From Epithemia pelagica (Eukaryota > Bacillariophyta > Bacillariophyceae > Surirellales > Surirellaceae), in NCBI GenBank assembly GCA_946965045.2, contig OX337237.1, positions 1,612,001-1,676,000 of the forward strand: a stretch of DNA of 64,000 nt, written 5' to 3'. Position 1 is the stretch's first letter; each line of letters opens with the position of its first letter. A model generated the notes under the pieces. It ran no database searches. It saw only the letters and a program-made list of their open reading frames with translations, and was not told the DNA's origin. The translations under genes were made by a program, and so were the position numbers. Below, piece after piece: positions 40,421-51,141 of the stretch.

Positions 40421-41534
40421 CGACTAGGTGTCCGCTTCTTAGCCCCCCAGCCGCTCTCCGCGACCAACCATTTTTATCTTGGTCTTTTTGCGTTTTAGAA
40501 GAAAATTTCTGGTCAAAATGAAAAAGACCACGCCGGCCTTCTAGATCACACTTTCAAAATTTTGTGAGCAGGCGTGCGCACTTTGACCGTTGGTCTTCCC
40601 CATTCTTGATTGTCCCACATTATTTTCACCACGCACCTTTTGCCATTGACAATGGATATGCACCATCACAATGCATTCTCCATCATCTGCACACCATGGA
40701 CATTTGACATATAGACCATAGATATTGTTTTGCTCTACCGCCATCCTTTCTTTGTTTTTTCTAGGAGAAGTGTGGTTGTTTCTAGTGTTAGTGTCCGTTT
40801 AAAAGTGAACCCTCCTCCACAACACCGTGCCGTTGCCGTAGGCTTGTCTCTTTGCAACCACTTGACTTACTACAGTCCTATTTTAGAATACGTTTCTTTC
40901 GAGTTCCGTTATGAAGTATGTTGAGTGAAGAGTCCCCTGCACTGCTGGGAAAGACATGTCATGCTCATGGCAATAAAAAAAGAATAAGAGGAGCAGGTCG
41001 ACATCACAATCGACTAGAGACGACAGAGGAAAAATGGATGGCTTCCTCCACTTATCCTATCTACTCCTAATTGAGGTCTATAGCTCTATTTTGTCCTATA
41101 AGAATCCTACAAATGATGCCAGCAGCATCGACCAAAATGGATGTTATTAGGCACAAACAAATGACACACTATGGCAACGTAGTGACAGCCTAAAACTAAA
41201 CATTGTCCATTCCAATGCAACTATTAGTCATTCCAGAACTTACCATGCTGGATGTGCAGTGACAAAGATGAGATGAGATGCCCAGGGACGAAGCATGCCG
41301 TTTTTGGTGTTGGTTTGGTCATTGCCTCGTTTTGTTGCCTTCATCGATTTTGTGGCCTGTGAACCTACCGAGAACACTATTTTGAGTCTTGTTGAGCAGA
41401 ACGCCTGCCATCTTCCAACTGTCACAGCACGCCAGCCTTTCCACCGATGGATGTGAAATTTCCATTCATTTTTTGTCTGTGAGATTGGGTTTGTTTTGCC
41501 CGAACAGACGAGCTAAGAAGCGGACATCTAGTCG
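40421..41534 (-). mobile_element. 1.1 kb non-autonomous inverted-repeat element, copy 2
   Basis: The left end (40421-40443) and right end (41505-41534) carry the same inverted repeat as copy 1 at 22476-23605. The left repeat is broken after TTCTTAGC. Internal sequence matches copy 1 on the opposite strand, so the two are inverted relative to each other 17 kb apart. The element sits in the divergent promoter region between the polymerase subunit (start 40212) and the first channel gene (start 41621). No coding capacity is evident. Confidence 0.75.
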
Positions 41535-41620
41535 GAAGGTAATGTACTCGTATTTTGAAATCCCCTCTGATGACGACAGGGAAAGATCTGAATGACGGAA
41601 GAGTGAATGAACCATGAACC

Positions 41621-43116
41621 ATGACGGTCTGTACTGAAGATATCGAAAGCACCGATCCAGTGACCGACCAAGTGCATGAGAGCACAACGACTAAGAATAT
41701 GACAACGAATGACGTTGTTGCGCTAGAAAATGAAGCAGAGGTAGAACAGGCTCCATTACTTGGAGAAGACGCTGAAGTTTACGATGTTGTGAATGAATGG
41801 GCCCAAGGCACCAGTATTCACGGGCTGGCCAATGTGATGGATCGCAACACATTCAAGTGCTGGAGACGGTTGATTTGGCTGAGCTTGGTGTTAACAAGCT
41901 TTGCATTCATGGTATGGCAGATTGGAACGCTTGTCGCCGAATACACAAGCTATGACGTCCAGACAGATATATTCACGGTATACCCTTCTTCCCTTAGCTT
42001 TCCGGAAGTGACAGTTTGCAACATGAACAGATACAACTATTCAGCGCAAACTACCCTCAACATCACCGAACCCAAAAATCTTGAGGAACTGCGATTGTTG
42101 GCACAACCATTGGAAGACCTGGTTTTATTCTCATCATTTAATGATCAACCGTTGGATATTTCGATAGCATGGAAAGAGGTTGTGACGTCGTACGGTCTAT
42201 GCTACCAATTCCATACAGATGAGAAGATCTATGTACCAGGGATATCCGGAGGTACGTATGGTCACTGATTGTCATTAGGCGTATGGAACACTGAAGTTTG
42301 CTTTGATCAAACCGTACTGAACAACAGAGTTGTCACATTGCTTATACAGGCTTTATTGTACGGCTTAACCTCAACCAAGCGATCTATTCACCTCTCCAGA
42401 TTGAATCTGGATTTGCCATTTTCGTCGAACAACCAGGAACACCTATCAACAACCAGCTACCCTTTGAGGTTATCAGACCGGGAAAAATATCATATGTACG
42501 ACTGCGAACATCGATCGACAACCGTGAGCGAAAGCTGCCATGGAAGCGATGCTTCAGTGAAGCGCCAAAATATTCAAATGCTCGATGTGTAGATGAGTGC
42601 GCCAACGAGGCTGTTCGGGAAACCTGTGGATGTAAGTTGCAACACGACCCTCTGGAACCTGACATGGACTTTTGCACGTTGGAGGATTGGTCAAAGCCAC
42701 CTTGCAATGTTTTTGTTGGAGCAAAGCACAGTGATACCTTTGCGCTGTGTGAATGCAGCGATCCGCCATGTTCGGAAGAAAAGTACATGACCACAGTGAC
42801 GGAGATTGACAATTCAGAAGCATACCTGGCAATGCTTGAGGAGCTGTACAATTTGACGACGGCTGAATTTCTTCGCAATTTTGCCTCTGTTCGCATAAAC
42901 TTTGATGTGATACAGTATGACGAATTCAGAGAATCAAAGGCTGTCTCAAGCGCTCAACTGCTGGGTTCAATTGGAGGTTCGATGGGGTTATTCTTGGGAA
43001 TCTCTGTACTGAGTGTATTCGAAGTCGTGGGCGATTTATTGATGATGAGGCTTATCCCTCGTCGATTTGGAGTTCGACAACTGTACGGTATCGGTTCTAG
43101 ACCGACTGGAAGTTAG
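41621..43116 (+). CDS. DEG/ENaC (ASIC-like) amiloride-type cation channel subunit, copy 1
   Basis: Exons 41621-42251 and 42350-43116, 465 residues, with a 98-bp GT-AG intron joining GISG|G in frame. Topology is two membrane segments and a large cysteine-rich extracellular domain. TM1 is at about 84-106. The post-TM1 family motif appears as FPEVTVCN (127-134). The palm cysteines are CVDEC, ETCGCK, DFCTLEDW, ALCECSDPPCSEEKY, with the spacing of ASIC/ENaC subunits. The pre-pore TM2 segment LLGSIGGSMGLFLGIS (414-429) contains the G-x-S selectivity filter (GIS). These channels are trimers that pass sodium, gated in animals by protons, peptides or force; the gate here is unknown. The N-terminal cytosolic part lacks the canonical His-Gly motif in usual context but has SIHGLANV (66-73). 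Confidence 0.88.
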
Positions 43117-43694
43117 TGCACATCTTTTTTTAACCATTAAGTATAGTCTCGATTTCTATGAGTCGGAATGACAATTGAAGATTTTGCATTTCGATCTTCG
43201 ATCATGGAGAATCGCTTTAACTGAGGAACAAAGGAGCGATCCGAAAAATTGAACATGCTCCATCTGATTCTTCATGATCACCTCTCATGAATTCTTGTAA
43301 CTTTAATCATTGTGCGGTTTTCTGGATATTCTAAGAACGAATCTGGTACACTGCCGCCGTACCACTCGAAGACGGCTCTCTACATATGGTATATGCATAT
43401 TCGTTGGATATGCTATTACCTTAGTCCTGAAGGCTTTCAGGTTCAATTAGCGAGTCACCATCACTTACTCCTCTAGAGGAGCTACGAGTACAAACTGTAT
43501 ACTCCTACTCTATGTGATCTGTGTATCGAGTACAATAGGTAGGTAGCCTAGCATCAATTCCTAGCGCTTACTTCAGCACCTCTACTTATGGTATTGTTAA
43601 GGATGGAGGACGACTCTCGTAGAGGAGTGTATGATATTTCTTCTTGTAAGTGATTTTGTGACCATGGCGAGGTGACCGCAATCACCATGACAGC
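43117..43694. other. Spacer between channel genes with a CGAGTA cluster
   Basis: No gene. 43480-43540 contains GCTACGAGTAC, TATACTCCTACTC and TATCGAGTACAA, again resembling the subterminal arrays of the 3.4 kb element. Confidence 0.5.
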
Positions 43695-45162
43695 GTGGGA
43701 ACACATACTCTCGAAAAAACAAACGCAGATACAGCGGTCACACAAGTGCACGAAAGATCAGCCACGGCAAAGATATTGATCACGGAAGATGCTTCCTCGC
43801 AGGAAAATGAACCGGAGCTAGAACAGGCCCCTCTCATGGATGAAGATGCAGAAGTTTACGATGTTGTTAATGAATGGGCCCAAGGCACCAGTATTCATGG
43901 GCTGGCCAATGTGATGGATCGTAGCACATTCAAGCGCTGGAGACGGTTGATTTGGCTGAGCTTGGTCTTAACAAGCTTTGCATTCATGGTATGGCAGATT
44001 GGAACGCTTGTCGCCGAATACATAAGCTATGACGTCCAGACAGATATATTCACGGTATACCCTTCTTCCCTTAGCTTTCCGGAAGTGATCGTTTGCAAGG
44101 TGTCAGCGCAAACTGCCCTCAACATCACCGAACCCAAAAATCTGGAGGAACTGCGATTGCTGGCACAACCTCTCAACGATCTTGTTTGGTATACGTTATT
44201 CAATGATCAAAAGTTGGATACTTCGATAGCATGGAAACAGGTTGTTACATCGCTTGGTTTGTGTATCCAGTTCCAAACAGATGAGAAGATCTATGTACCA
44301 GGGATATCCGGAGGTAGGTTCGGTCGTAGCTCTGAATTATGTCGAAGGTCAACGACCGATTGTGACTCACATGGATGACTATCTCTTAGGTCTATACGCT
44401 TGGTTTAATCTTGATCAAGCAAACTATTCACCTCTCCAAGCGGAATCTGGATTTGCCGTCTTTGTAGAACAACCAGGAACCGCTATCAACAACCAAGTTC
44501 CTTTTGTTTTAATAAGGCCAGGGAAAATATCATACGTCAAACTACAAACTGTTGTGTACGAGCGAGAGCGAACAGCGCCATGGAAACGATGTTTCGGTGA
44601 GGCACCACATTATACAAACGCTGCATGTGTGGATGAGTGTGTCAATGAGCTTATTCGGGACACTTGTGGCTGCAAATTCCCACACGACCCTTTGGAACCT
44701 GACATGGACTTTTGCACGTTGGAAGATTGGTCAAAGGCACCCTGCAGTTCTCTGGTGGGTGCAAAGCACAGTAGTACCTATGCACTGTGTGAATGCAGTC
44801 TACCTCCATGTTCTGAGGAACAGTATACGGCTTCTGTTCTTGAAATCGACAATTCCGAATCATTCCTAGCATCGTTTGAGGACCAACACAACTGGACTAC
44901 GGCTGAATTTCTTCGCAATTTTGCTTCAGTACGCATAAACTTTGATTTGATCCAATACGATAAGTTGAAAGAATCGAAGGCTGTCACACCCGCTCAACTT
45001 CTGGGTTCAATTGGAGGTTCGATGGGGTTGTTCTTGGGAATCTCTGTACTGAGTGTTTTCGAGGTCATGGGCGATTTGTTTATGATGAGGCTTATTCCTC
45101 GTCGATTTGGGGCACGAAAGTTGTACGGGATCGGTTCACGAACCATATCTAAAAGCTCATGA
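43695..45162 (+). CDS. DEG/ENaC (ASIC-like) cation channel subunit, copy 2
   Basis: Exons 43695-44313 and 44390-45162, 463 residues. The 76-bp intron falls at exactly the same codon as in copy 1. All family landmarks recur: TM1, FPEVIVCK, the SIHGLANV stretch, the cysteine ladder (CVDECVNELIRDTCGCKF then CTLEDW and CECSLPPC), and TM2 with GSMGLFLGIS. Compared with copy 1 it lacks five residues just after FPEVIVC, a 15-bp in-frame loss that removes the conserved asparagine region. Most of exon 1 is almost identical to copy 1, while the N-terminus and exon 2 have diverged. No disabling change is seen, so both copies are probably functional and may co-assemble. Confidence 0.87.
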
Positions 45163-45496
45163 TGTATTTGGTACTAGTCTATGAATCTTGGAGAAACGTA
45201 GCTGCCGAATCATCATTGACATCAAACTTGGTGATTGGATAGGGTGTGACACTTGTAGTTGTCGACCAAAGAATGTATTATTATTTTCTCCCTTACTCTT
45301 TGCTCATAGTATTTTATCGGTGATTGCTTCGTCTGCAAAGAGGAAATGGGAACTCAAAAGAATAAGCGTCCTTCCCGGAATGATGAAAGCTGCCAGTTTT
45401 CGACTGACTTGGACACCTCGGTGAGAGAACGGCTTTAAAGGCGAGTTGGACGCGTGCTGCTCCTAAAGCACTAGTATCGATTTTCGACTCATCTCT
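45163..45496. other. No gene found
   Basis: Spacer between the convergent channel copy 2 and the coiled-coil gene; presumably 3' ends of both. Confidence 0.5.
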
Positions 45497-46231
45497 TTAA
45501 CTGGACTCGGTGAGGAGGGCTTCATAGGCGAGTCTGAGGTGTGCAATTTCGTGTTCCAGCAAATGAATTTCTTCTTTCGTCTCCTTGCGAAGAAGAAATA
45601 CTTCGTCTCTCCAATGATCCCTCTGATCCCGAAGGAAGGCGACCTCGTCTTTCAAGAACTCCGTTGATGTACTTTCGTGGTTTTCATCGTATCCGTCTTC
45701 GATTTCATGAGAGGAAAGGCTGGACTCCGAGATGGACGTGCCTTTCATGTGGGTTTCCAGCGAGAGCTTGGTTTCCAACTCACTACAGATGTGTCCTGGA
45801 TTGCATTTGCAGAGAGTCTTGCTGGACTTGTCGCCGATAGCTGGTGACATAGCATTACCACTGGAATCGGAATCATTCAATTCCCAGTTTGCAATGGTCT
45901 TGAGTTCGTTCGTTACATGTACAGTACTTCCCCGAAACGGACAAGGAGAATGGAGAACACGATAATCTTGTTTCTCTGCTTTGAGGGAACGCCGAATGCA
46001 GCGGGGTTTCATCGAACGCTTTGGTAGGGGAATCGTGTTGACGTTTTGGTTTGGTTTGTTGCCACCAGGCTTCATGTATGATGGCTTGTTGTTTCCCTGG
46101 GAGGCTAAAACGTCAAAAGACGACGAAACATCACGCCAGTCATTATCGGAAGAGGTTTCTTGGTCGTCGTCATTCCGAGTTTCTTCGTCACCACCGTCAT
46201 ATCCATCAATCTGCCGCATGGTGTCCAGCAT
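45497..46231 (-). CDS. Unknown protein with a C-terminal coiled coil
   Basis: 244 residues, single exon. The N-terminal half is acidic, asparagine- and serine-rich, with a basic patch around 85-115 (PKRSMKPRCIRRSLK). A small cysteine cluster (LCKCNPGHIC) lies near 155. The last ~60 residues (EFLKDEVAFLRDQRDHWRDEV onward) show heptad spacing of leucine/valine/isoleucine and should form a coiled coil. I recognise no family. It could be an adaptor or scaffold. The start is the first ATG in an open frame; nothing upstream suggests another exon. Confidence 0.6.
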   Translation of the reverse strand: MLDTMRQIDGYDGGDEETRNDDDQETSSDNDWRDVSSSFDVLASQGNNKPSYMKPGGNKPNQNVNTIPLPKRSMKPRCIRRSLKAEKQDYRVLHSPCPFRGSTVHVTNELKTIANWELNDSDSSGNAMSPAIGDKSSKTLCKCNPGHICSELETKLSLETHMKGTSISESSLSSHEIEDGYDENHESTSTEFLKDEVAFLRDQRDHWRDEVFLLRKETKEEIHLLEHEIAHLRLAYEALLTESS

Positions 46232-46617
46232 GCTTTATTGTTGTTGCCTTCGTTGGTTCACAGGAGAAGAGGGAGCAGACGATAGACCAAAGGCATACAA
46301 TCACAGAGAAAATGAATGTGGGATTTGAAACAATGCGTCAAACATTCCTTTGTAGGTAATCGCATCTACTTTTGCAGCGTGACAAATTCTTTCCAAATTC
46401 TGTCCCGCCGGCGCGGGATCAAACAGGAAGCGCGAGGTTGGATCGGGTATGCGCGGAACCCTTTGGGAGAATGGATCCCAACAGACATCCATAAGCTATT
46501 CCAATCATCATAATTGTTTTCTTTTGGCGGGGAAGATTCAGAGAGTCCAATGTCAAAGAAACACGCACATGCATTCACTCATGCATGCATCTTATACGGT
46601 ATCGTGCATGGTTTTGA
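46232..46617. other. No gene found
   Basis: 386 bp between the start of the coiled-coil gene and the stop of the IMPACT-like gene. Nothing recognised. Confidence 0.5.
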
Positions 46618-47585
46618 CTACTCGTGCTTTGTGGCTGCCTGGTTCGACGGTTCCGCAAGATGACGAAATTCCTCCAGACTATTGCGCGCGCAATTGGTAA
46701 TGTAGGCAAATCGCCTGGGGCCCAACAAAATACCTCCAAACCATCGAGAGACGACCACCAATACTTGGTTTTCATTGCGCATTTCCAGCAAATGCGAAAG
46801 ATGCTTCCCCGCTCCATGTTCTCCGTCTTCGTCATTGTCTGATTTCCACACACCATTGACTTCCTGGACTCGATAAGCAGACTGAGTCAAAAGAAATTAA
46901 TGGCGTGAGTGTCGTGAACTCATTACAAGAACGTGAAAAAGATATATCATTGCCAATGACACGTTCGACGCATCATATTATGAGAGGCGCGTTGAAGTTT
47001 CGAATTGTTGCCAATCAACTGATCCAACGCTAACGGAACTTGAGATGCACTGTGGATGCGACAGACGTGACCCACAAAGGAAGATTTTTGAACCACCATT
47101 GGTTCTCCGGAATACCATTGAAAGTGTTGACGTCTGGTTGGTTCCTCCACTGGCTGCACACTGTCCAGTGGCAGCAACGATGAGTCCGTTGGTTCCGTTT
47201 CATGGTTTTGCCAAACCTCCAGGGCCGCGGCAGTACAAGGTAAGCATCCTTCCACACCGTCGTCCAAACATTCTTGAGCCGCCGCTCGCAATGCTGTTAG
47301 GGTAGCCTCCATTCGTGCCTTGTCCCCTGGACTGCATCGATACGAAGCTATCTGGATATTGGTCAAGGTGGGATAGTGTTCGTTCCATAAAATTTGCAAT
47401 TGACACTTGGCAGTGGTAGAAAGCTGCAGTGTAAACTTGAGCACTGCCAAATCCATGACATTCGCCTCTTCTTCATCCTCTCGAACCACTTCGTCTGGAT
47501 AGGCTGCGCAGAGCATTTCGACATCGGCCATGGAGCGTTCCCGAGACGATTCGACGTCGTTGTCGTCGTCGTCATGGAGCTCCAT
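46618..47585 (-). CDS. IMPACT/YIH1-like protein (RWD plus UPF0029 domain)
   Basis: The first exon (47585 to about 46970) has an acidic head and an RWD-type region (AAYPDEV near 30, then ILWNEHYPTL near 66). It then enters the IMPACT domain with SSFVGHVCRIHSASQVPLAL and ASHNMM. The second part (about 46881-46618) continues it with AYRVQE, DNDEDGEHGAGKHLSHLLEM and VVVSRWFGGILLGPRRF, the diagnostic signature. Animal and yeast relatives bind GCN1 through RWD and so restrain the eIF2-alpha kinase GCN2 in amino-acid stress. The joint is problematic. The natural acceptor (CTCAG at 46882-46886 on the minus strand) needs a phase-0 donor, and I find no GT there. A non-canonical donor or a one-base error is possible. 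Confidence 0.78.
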
Positions 47586-48028
47586 TTCTTTCGCGAATAT
47601 CTATCTCACTTGTAGAAAGATTGTTTCTCATATGGATTCATCACATAGGAGTAATATGGCTTTGCGTTTCCTTTTGTTACCACCACATCATGATTTGGAG
47701 TGAATCTGTTATTGGAGACGGGTCGTCATTGTCCCTCGGCGTTGTAAAAATCTGGAAGGGATAGAAAAAAGTACTCTATAGTCTATAGTCCTACTCTTTT
47801 TGTTGAGGTATCTAGCGCAAAAAAGTTGGGCCAATCAACATGGTCATTGTGAAGAGTCATTGATTCCGAGTGGGGGCAAGAAACGAACACAAGATCAAAA
47901 ATTATACGCGACAAGTGACAAGTCTTTTTCTGTGTGGTATTGTTTCTGTTGCAACAATCGAGGCGTCGTAGTGAACCAGAAACGGTAATTTGTTTGGTGT
48001 ATTGTCAGAGTCAAGGGATACAATCATC
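47586..48028. promoter_or_regulatory. Divergent intergenic region
   Basis: 443 bp between the IMPACT-like gene (minus) and the next gene (plus). It should contain both promoters. No specific element recognised. Confidence 0.35.
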
Positions 48029-49210
48029 ATGCCAGAAGCGTCGCAAAAGAAAAAGAGCCGTCCGAAGCGCAATGAAGCCTTGATTCCAGCTTGGTGGATG
48101 GAAGTGACCCCGCATCACACGCTCGATTTGGATGATGAAAAGGCCCGACGAGACATGGAAGAACGAATGGCCATGTATTATGCCAACCTCGCCGAGGAAG
48201 AGGCGGCCAAGGGAATGATGTTTGATATTGACGGCAACCCTATTGAAGACAATGGAGGCTCTGGTGGAGGAAGTAGTGGCGACTGGAAGTCCAATTGGAC
48301 CGGACGCAAAAAGAAGGACGACAGCGGCGCCGAAGCTCCAGCAGAAAAGCCCAAAATGTTTGGTGGTCGCAATTTCAAGCCCGGAAGTCCTGGTTGGGAT
48401 CCTAAACAGTGGGGTATTGATGCCAACGATCTGGATTACGACAAGTATTTGAGTGGTTCCATGTTGCCACCGCAATTCATTACGGCCATGAACAACTTTG
48501 CCAAGGCCACGGGACACTTCAAGTCACACAGTGACTATACGTCCAATTTGCGATCGACCGAAGGGACCTATGGTCGTTTGGCGGAGAAGCAAACTCATGT
48601 ACCGGATTGGATGAAGAAAAAATTACGGTCGACTTCACAGGGTGCATCGATTCGTCATGGGATATACGACGATAGTCCCAATCGACATTGGAAAGGTCGT
48701 GATGCTGCTGCCGAAGGAGGTACCATTATGGAGGAGGGCGAGGAACCGGAAAAGGAGTCTTCTCAGCCACAAGAACAAGCGCCCACACCTCGACAACAAG
48801 ACAATCATGTGTCAAAACCAACTCCCAAACCTTTTACACACAAGTAAGTATATTATGGCGGATCGGTACCTGATTTGGGCCTTTCTTCTTTTTCTTTGCC
48901 CGTGTGACTGACAGTTGCTTTCATCGCACCTTATAGGGACTATTACTACAATTCTACCACACCCAATGCGGGGACGCAAGCGGCCACACAACAACAAGAA
49001 GCCTTTGTCGATCCAGATGCTGCCGAATATGAAGAGGATGAAACAGAGTACATAGAAGAAGTCGAAGAAGTAGTAGAATACGAGGAAGAAGTCGTGGAAT
49101 ATGAAGAGGAAGGAGAGAACCCCGCTGCCGAAGGCGGTGGTGAATTGGAAGATCTCCAAGCCAAATTGGCGTCGAAAATGGCCGAACTCAAGAGACTGCA
49201 GGCAATGTGA
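48029..49210 (+). CDS. Unknown acidic/lysine-rich protein, two exons
   Basis: Exons 48029-48843 and 48937-49210 with a 93-bp intron (GTAAGT...TTATAG) splitting a lysine codon, 362 residues. An in-frame ATG at 47990 would add 13. The N-terminus is basic (SQKKKSRPKRNEA). It is followed by ALIPAWWMEVTPHH, a helical acidic stretch (ARRDMEERMAMYYANLAEEE), a glycine/serine linker, GWDPKQWGIDANDLDYDKYL, and RLAEKQTHVPDWMKKKLRST. Exon 2 adds a strongly acidic run rich in Tyr-Glu (ETEYIEEVEEVVEYEEE) and a leucine/methionine helix at the end. No known domain is recognised. The tyrosine-acid tail resembles that of the partial protein at 62085-64000. Probably a lineage-restricted scaffold-like protein. 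Confidence 0.75.
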
Positions 49211-49544
49211 GAACAGAAGCCCTTTAACACTATTAGCTTTGGGAAACCCAATGGGTTTGACCAAAGAAATGACTGTTTGAAGACCTAGATGAATAGTTCT
49301 TGATATATATTTTGTTCATGTCCTATCTATTGTTCATAGTGTTGATTGCCATGTTGTACGAAAGTTGATGGTACACATGAGACATATCTGGTTATCTACC
49401 CATACTCTTCTACAGTTCAGAATACACACAAATCCCTTTTTAACAAAAGCACTAATTAATCAGATTGGTAACTCTACCGAACAAATCCCCTCTTCCCAAA
49501 TCATTTTGATGCCCCAATGCCCCTTTGACTCGTCCCAAAGTCTG
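49211..49544. other. No gene found
   Basis: Convergent 3' spacer; nothing recognised. Confidence 0.5.
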
Positions 49545-50761
49545 CTACATGAACACGGCCGCAGCCATATTCACGTCCTTCAGCTCTTCTTTGGTGTTAC
49601 GTTCAGTGTCCTTGGCAGCCTTCTCCCGTTGATGCTGATCCTTACGGACCGTCATAAGCACATCTTCCGTCGCATCATCAAAGTTCTTGAGATTATCACG
49701 CGTCTCACGTCGGGCTGCCTTGTCGTCCAAATCATTTTGAAACTGCTCACGACGAATCTCTGTTTCGAAGACAGGGACGGCCATGTTGACATCTTTGAGG
49801 TTCGCGCGAGTCTCTCGGCCTTCTTGCTTCCATGCCTGTTCACGTTGCCATTGTTCGCTGCGGATAGTGCTCTCGAACGACGGAACAGCCATATTGACGT
49901 CCTTGAAATTTGCTCGTGTATCTCGTCCTTCTTGTTTCCATGCTTGTTCTTGTTGAAACTGTCCTTTGCGAACTTCCCCCTCAACGGTTTCAGTGATAAG
50001 AACGTCTTTAAGTTCGGCTTTGGTCTGACGTTCTCGAGCCTTGGCCTCCTGTTCACGTTGCCATTGTTCATTCAGAATACTATTTTCAAACGAAGGGGCA
50101 GCCATATTGACGTCCTTGAAGGTAGCTCGAGTATCCCGACCTTCTTGCTTCCAAGCTTGTTGGCCTCCTGTTCACGTTGCCATTGTTCATTCAGAATATT
50201 ATTCTCAAAGGTCGGCGTAGCCATATTGACGTCCTTAAAGGTAGCTCGAGTATCTCGGCCTTCTTGCTTCCAAGCTTGCTCTTGCTGAAACTGTTCTTTG
50301 CGGACCTCCGTTTCAAGAGTATCTGTAATAGAAACGTCCTTGAATTTGGCGCGTGTTTCGCGTCCCTCTTGCTTCCACGCCAATTCTTTCTGGAACTGCT
50401 CTTTGCGAACTTCGCCCTCGACAGTGTCCGTGATTACGACATCCTTGAGTTGAGCTCGTGTCTCTCGTTCCCTGGCCTTGGCTTCTTGTTCACGTTGAAA
50501 CTGTTCCTTACGAACTCTGTTTTCCACATCGTCTCCGCCTTTTCCTTTGAACCGGTACATCATGGCTCTGTCGGCTGCTTCTTTTTCACGTCGTTCCTTT
50601 TCCCGTTTCTTTTGCTGCATAGCAAAGTCCATTGGCGACACTCCCGTAAACGCATGTTCACTCCATTTCTTTGGTTCCCATTTGTGACGGTTTTCTTCTG
50701 GTGCCGAGTAGTTGAACTTGGAGTCCTGCTGGGCTCTTTCTTCCGCTGTCTTGTCCTCCAT
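49545..50761 (-). pseudogene. 35-residue-repeat protein, frameshifted copy 1
   Basis: ATG at 50761 begins MEDKTAEERAQQDSKF, the same head as the intact copy at 55361-56563. After KWEPKKWS and a lysine/glutamate helix come 35-36-residue repeats with the core RKEQFQ(K/Q)E(L/Q)AWKQEGR-TRA-KDV. Near 50157 the frame breaks inside a repeat: EQWQREQEA is joined out of phase to the QAWKQEGR unit of the next repeat. This fits an unequal deletion between repeats. The remainder (50105-49545) is open in another frame and ends in the same way as the intact copy. As read it makes a truncated protein of about 230 residues. It could still be expressed in that form. Confidence 0.75.
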
Positions 50762-51141
50762 GGTGATGTTAGGCGAAGCAAACCAACAGATGTTGTGATG
50801 ATGACCCTGACAGAGTCCTTTCTGTTTTATCAAGATTTGTTGGGAGTCCCGACTGCCACGAACTTTGGGGTTGTGAATTGGTTTCTCGTTCTGGGTTTTT
50901 GGTTATCGCCCCCAAACCCCCAACTACAAACGACGCAAATCCCAACCGCTTTCATGTGCTAAGCAGTTAACAGTCGCTGATACCCAACCAAGATTCATCG
51001 ACTTCCAGAATGTCCAAGGGAAATTACTTGTCGCATTCAGTCACATATGAGTCGCGTTACATGTCATAGCGTTCCATTACAAGTAGATTCGAGCGAGACC
51101 ATGACATGACCCTGAACCGTTGCTCCTAATGTACTACATTC
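50762..51141. promoter_or_regulatory. Divergent spacer between repeat-protein copy 1 and FKP
   Basis: 380 bp, presumably carrying both promoters; no specific site recognised. Confidence 0.35.

Noticed and set aside
40213-40467. Longer N-terminus for the RPC7-like protein
   Set aside because: It is arginine-rich, not conserved in the family, and reads into the inverted repeat of the 1.1 kb element.
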